Assembly: GCF_003431325.1 (NCBI RefSeq)
Contig: NZ_CP010515.1
Location: 1,240,001 to 1,304,000, forward strand
Origin: Acidilobus sp. 7A
GTDB taxonomy: Archaea > Thermoproteota > Thermoprotei_A > Sulfolobales > Acidilobaceae
DNA length: 64,000 nucleotides
Direction: 5' to 3'
Part shown: piece after piece, positions 62,163 to 64,000 of the stretch
How positions within the stretch are numbered: the first letter of the stretch is position 1
How the letters are laid out: every line of letters begins with the position of its first letter
The notes under the pieces: model-generated
What the model saw: only the letters and a program-made list of their open reading frames with translations
The model's database searches: none
What the model was told of the DNA's origin: nothing
Program-made: the position numbers and the translations under genes

Positions 62163-64000
62163 GTGTACATAAGCAGAAGACCAAGACTTGGCAAGTCGCG
62201 CCTAGGCGAACCAGACCTTATCTTCAGCTACCCGTGGCCAGAAGTCGCTGAGAAGCTTCACATGTACTTGGTGTCTGAGTTCACGTCATACTTCCCTGGA
62301 AGGGTGGAGCTCCTCAGGCGCGGGGATAGGGGCGTTGCTACGGTCCCTGTAAGGGAGGGGAAATATCATTATGCCTTCGTTGACAGCCTTTACAGGGTCT
62401 ACCAGGACTACGAGAACCCTGCCCGCGAGGTCGTAGATTTAGGTCTAAACATAGGGAAGATCAGCGTAAGTGTTGCAGATGCAGGGCTTTCGGAGCTGCG
62501 GGAAGCGCTCTCCGAAGGGGGCCTGCACGGTGAGCTGATACTTCACGACGAGAGGTGGCCGGGCTACTTCTCAGGCTATGGGGGCGCTACAGTTGTTAGG
62601 CTGTTCACGCTGAGGGGGGAGGTCGACGAAGTAAGTGTTATTGCAAGGGCTAACAGCTCGTGGAGAACCTTCAGGGCAGCGCGCATGATGAGGGATGAGT
62701 ACAGGGATTATTATGAAGCTAGGGTGCCTGACCGCGTTACAGCGTACTACTTTGTGCTGGGGGTCGACGGCAAGAACGTGCCCTTTGGAATCGACGGCCT
62801 AGGCTCCCAGGAGCCGTGGGTGCCAGGCAGGGGCTATATAAATGACACCCCATGGTATCTCGGCACATCATATTACCTAGTGTTCCCTGACAGCTTCGCA
62901 GGGTATAGCAAAGAGTACGCCTCAGCAACGTCAAGGCCTAGGACTAGCATAGGGGGCAACCTAAGAGCGCTCGCGGAGAGGTTAGATTACATAGCGGACT
63001 TGGGGGTTGAGGCCATTTACCTTACGCCGGTTTACGTCTCAAACTCTTACCATCACTACGACGTAATAGATCAGAGGCACGTTGACGAGTCCCTGGGGGG
63101 TGACGAGGCCCTTGAGAAGCTCATAACTAAGGCTCACAGCTTAGGGTTGAGAATAATAATGGACGTAGTTGTGCATCACACTTCACCCTGCGCTAAGGAG
63201 TTTAGGGACGTCCTGGCCAGCTGGAAGAGCTCAGCGTACTGGGGCTGGTATCGGATTCTTGTCGACTCCCCAATCGAGGTAGCCCAGGACTTGGAAGCGC
63301 TTAAGAGGTACACAGAGTCAGGCTGTAAGAACTTCCCTGAGCAGTTGCGCGGCAAGAAGCCTTTCTACGAGACCTTCGCTGGACTATGGGGGATGCCCAA
63401 GCTTAATGTCAGAAGCAGTGAGGTTCTTGATAATCTCTGTGACATTATGAGAGGGCTTACCCTGAGGGGTGTTGACGGCTTTCGCATAGATGTGGCTCAC
63501 GGCCTTCCTGATAGTAGTATGACAACACTGTATGAGTGCATCGCTAAGGACTCCGACGTGCCAGTTATAATGGAAATTATGGGTGAGCTCTCAAGCTTTC
63601 CTATGGGGGTTGTCGCCAACTCAGCTATGAATTATGAGGCCAGAGGACCAATAATAAGGTTCTTCAAGGGAGAGATAACCGCAGCCGAGCTCTCAGAGGC
63701 CCTCAATAGGCAGTACCTGAGGCTTCCATTGTATGTTGCAAACGCCCTTTATAACCTGCTAGGAAGCCATGATACTCCAAGAATATTAGACGTCCTAGGA
63801 TCGTCAGAGCTCGTCATCAGAGCCTTCGTGCTTCTGTCACTTCTTTACGGGTCGCCCAGCATATATTATGGGGATGAGATTGGCCTCAGGGGTGGCAAAG
63901 ACCCCGACAACAGGCTCCCCATGCCGTGGGATGAGGGCGCCTGGGACAAGGGCCTCAGGAGTCTGATGCGAGACCTGCTAAGCATAAGGAGGAGGGTGGC
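62163..64000 (+). CDS. GH13 alpha-amylase family glycosidase (neopullulanase/maltogenic amylase type), partial
   Basis: At least 612 codons, C-terminus beyond the window. About 240 residues of N-terminal beta domain precede the catalytic barrel. GH13 regions: DVVVHH (I), GFRIDVAH (II, nucleophile Asp near 443), MEIMGE (III, acid/base Glu near 470), GSHDTPR (IV, Asp near 536). The long N-domain and HYDVIDQRHVDESLGG suggest the cyclomaltodextrinase/neopullulanase group. No signal peptide is seen, so it likely acts in the cytoplasm. GTG 62163 is the first start after an in-frame TAG. Confidence 0.92.
   Translation, partial: MYISRRPRLGKSRLGEPDLIFSYPWPEVAEKLHMYLVSEFTSYFPGRVELLRRGDRGVATVPVREGKYHYAFVDSLYRVYQDYENPAREVVDLGLNIGKISVSVADAGLSELREALSEGGLHGELILHDERWPGYFSGYGGATVVRLFTLRGEVDEVSVIARANSSWRTFRAARMMRDEYRDYYEARVPDRVTAYYFVLGVDGKNVPFGIDGLGSQEPWVPGRGYINDTPWYLGTSYYLVFPDSFAGYSKEYASATSRPRTSIGGNLRALAERLDYIADLGVEAIYLTPVYVSNSYHHYDVIDQRHVDESLGGDEALEKLITKAHSLGLRIIMDVVVHHTSPCAKEFRDVLASWKSSAYWGWYRILVDSPIEVAQDLEALKRYTESGCKNFPEQLRGKKPFYETFAGLWGMPKLNVRSSEVLDNLCDIMRGLTLRGVDGFRIDVAHGLPDSSMTTLYECIAKDSDVPVIMEIMGELSSFPMGVVANSAMNYEARGPIIRFFKGEITAAELSEALNRQYLRLPLYVANALYNLLGSHDTPRILDVLGSSELVIRAFVLLSLLYGSPSIYYGDEIGLRGGKDPDNRLPMPWDEGAWDKGLRSLMRDLLSIRRRV

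Overview
The window reads as a chromosome segment of a thermophilic crenarchaeon (Thermoproteota). Markers are a Cren7 chromatin protein, archaeal primase large subunit, Rpo7, XPB, GGGP synthase and geranylgeranyl reductase, archaeal HMG-CoA synthase/reductase, CTP-dependent riboflavin kinase, DtdA, Taw3, TiaS, and tRNA genes with bulge-helix-bulge introns. Gene content and high GC with short AT-rich promoters suggest Acidilobales (Acidilobus/Caldisphaera), but that placement is inference.

Layout. 1-2.2 kb: K+-independent H+-pyrophosphatase (C-terminus cut by the window edge). 2.6-8 kb: CitG-like protein, aldo/keto reductase running into tRNA-Ala, a three-gene membrane cassette, heme O synthase, MoaA. 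8.2-13 kb: tight five-gene translation/tRNA-modification operon (SelB-like factor, glycerate 2-kinase, NSUN6-like, Trm5-like, Taw3) converging on priL. 14-22 kb: MmgE/PrpD, secreted membrane-anchored protein, RibK, CoA-disulfide-reductase-like flavoprotein, DtdA, intron-containing tRNA-Gln, bifunctional hydroxyacyl-CoA dehydrogenase/enoyl-CoA hydratase. 22.3-27 kb: Cren7, intron-containing tRNA-Lys, then the upper mevalonate operon HMGS-thiolase-DUF35-HMGR. 27-39 kb: beta-hydroxyacid dehydrogenase, acyl-CoA dehydrogenase, iron ADH, tRNA-Gly, Elf1, GGGPS, MazG, Sec61beta, SWIM protein, RpiA, MoxR/VWA pair, TatD-like hydrolase, TnpB remnant. 39-44 kb: four-subunit 2-oxoacid:ferredoxin oxidoreductase and TiaS. 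44-52 kb: two MFS transporters, MrfA-like helicase, cytidine deaminase, Lpd-like flavoprotein. 52-57 kb: two perfect copies of an unidentified structured RNA element, tRNA-Ile2 candidate, GGR, orphan RAM domain, Prs and PRTase regulator. 57-64 kb: Rpo7, MetG-C-like protein, XPB, succinyl-CoA synthetase, start of a GH13 amylase.

The genes support sugar/starch degradation feeding glycerate kinase, POR and succinyl-CoA synthetase, archaeal isoprenoid/ether-lipid synthesis (mevalonate enzymes, GGGPS, GGR), acyl-CoA metabolism, and tRNA maturation. Many starts are GTG or TTG located about 26 nt downstream of a TATA box, which implies largely leaderless transcripts.

The strongest unexplained signal is a 194-bp sequence present twice, 4.5 kb apart, with no mismatches. 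It can fold into several stems, and each copy has its own unrelated TATA-like promoter at the same distance. Other notable points are a thiolase without any cysteine in the mevalonate operon, a tRNA-Gln predicted to carry C33, three genes whose N-terminal reading appears broken by one missing base, and a cluster of repeated motifs upstream of the POR operon.
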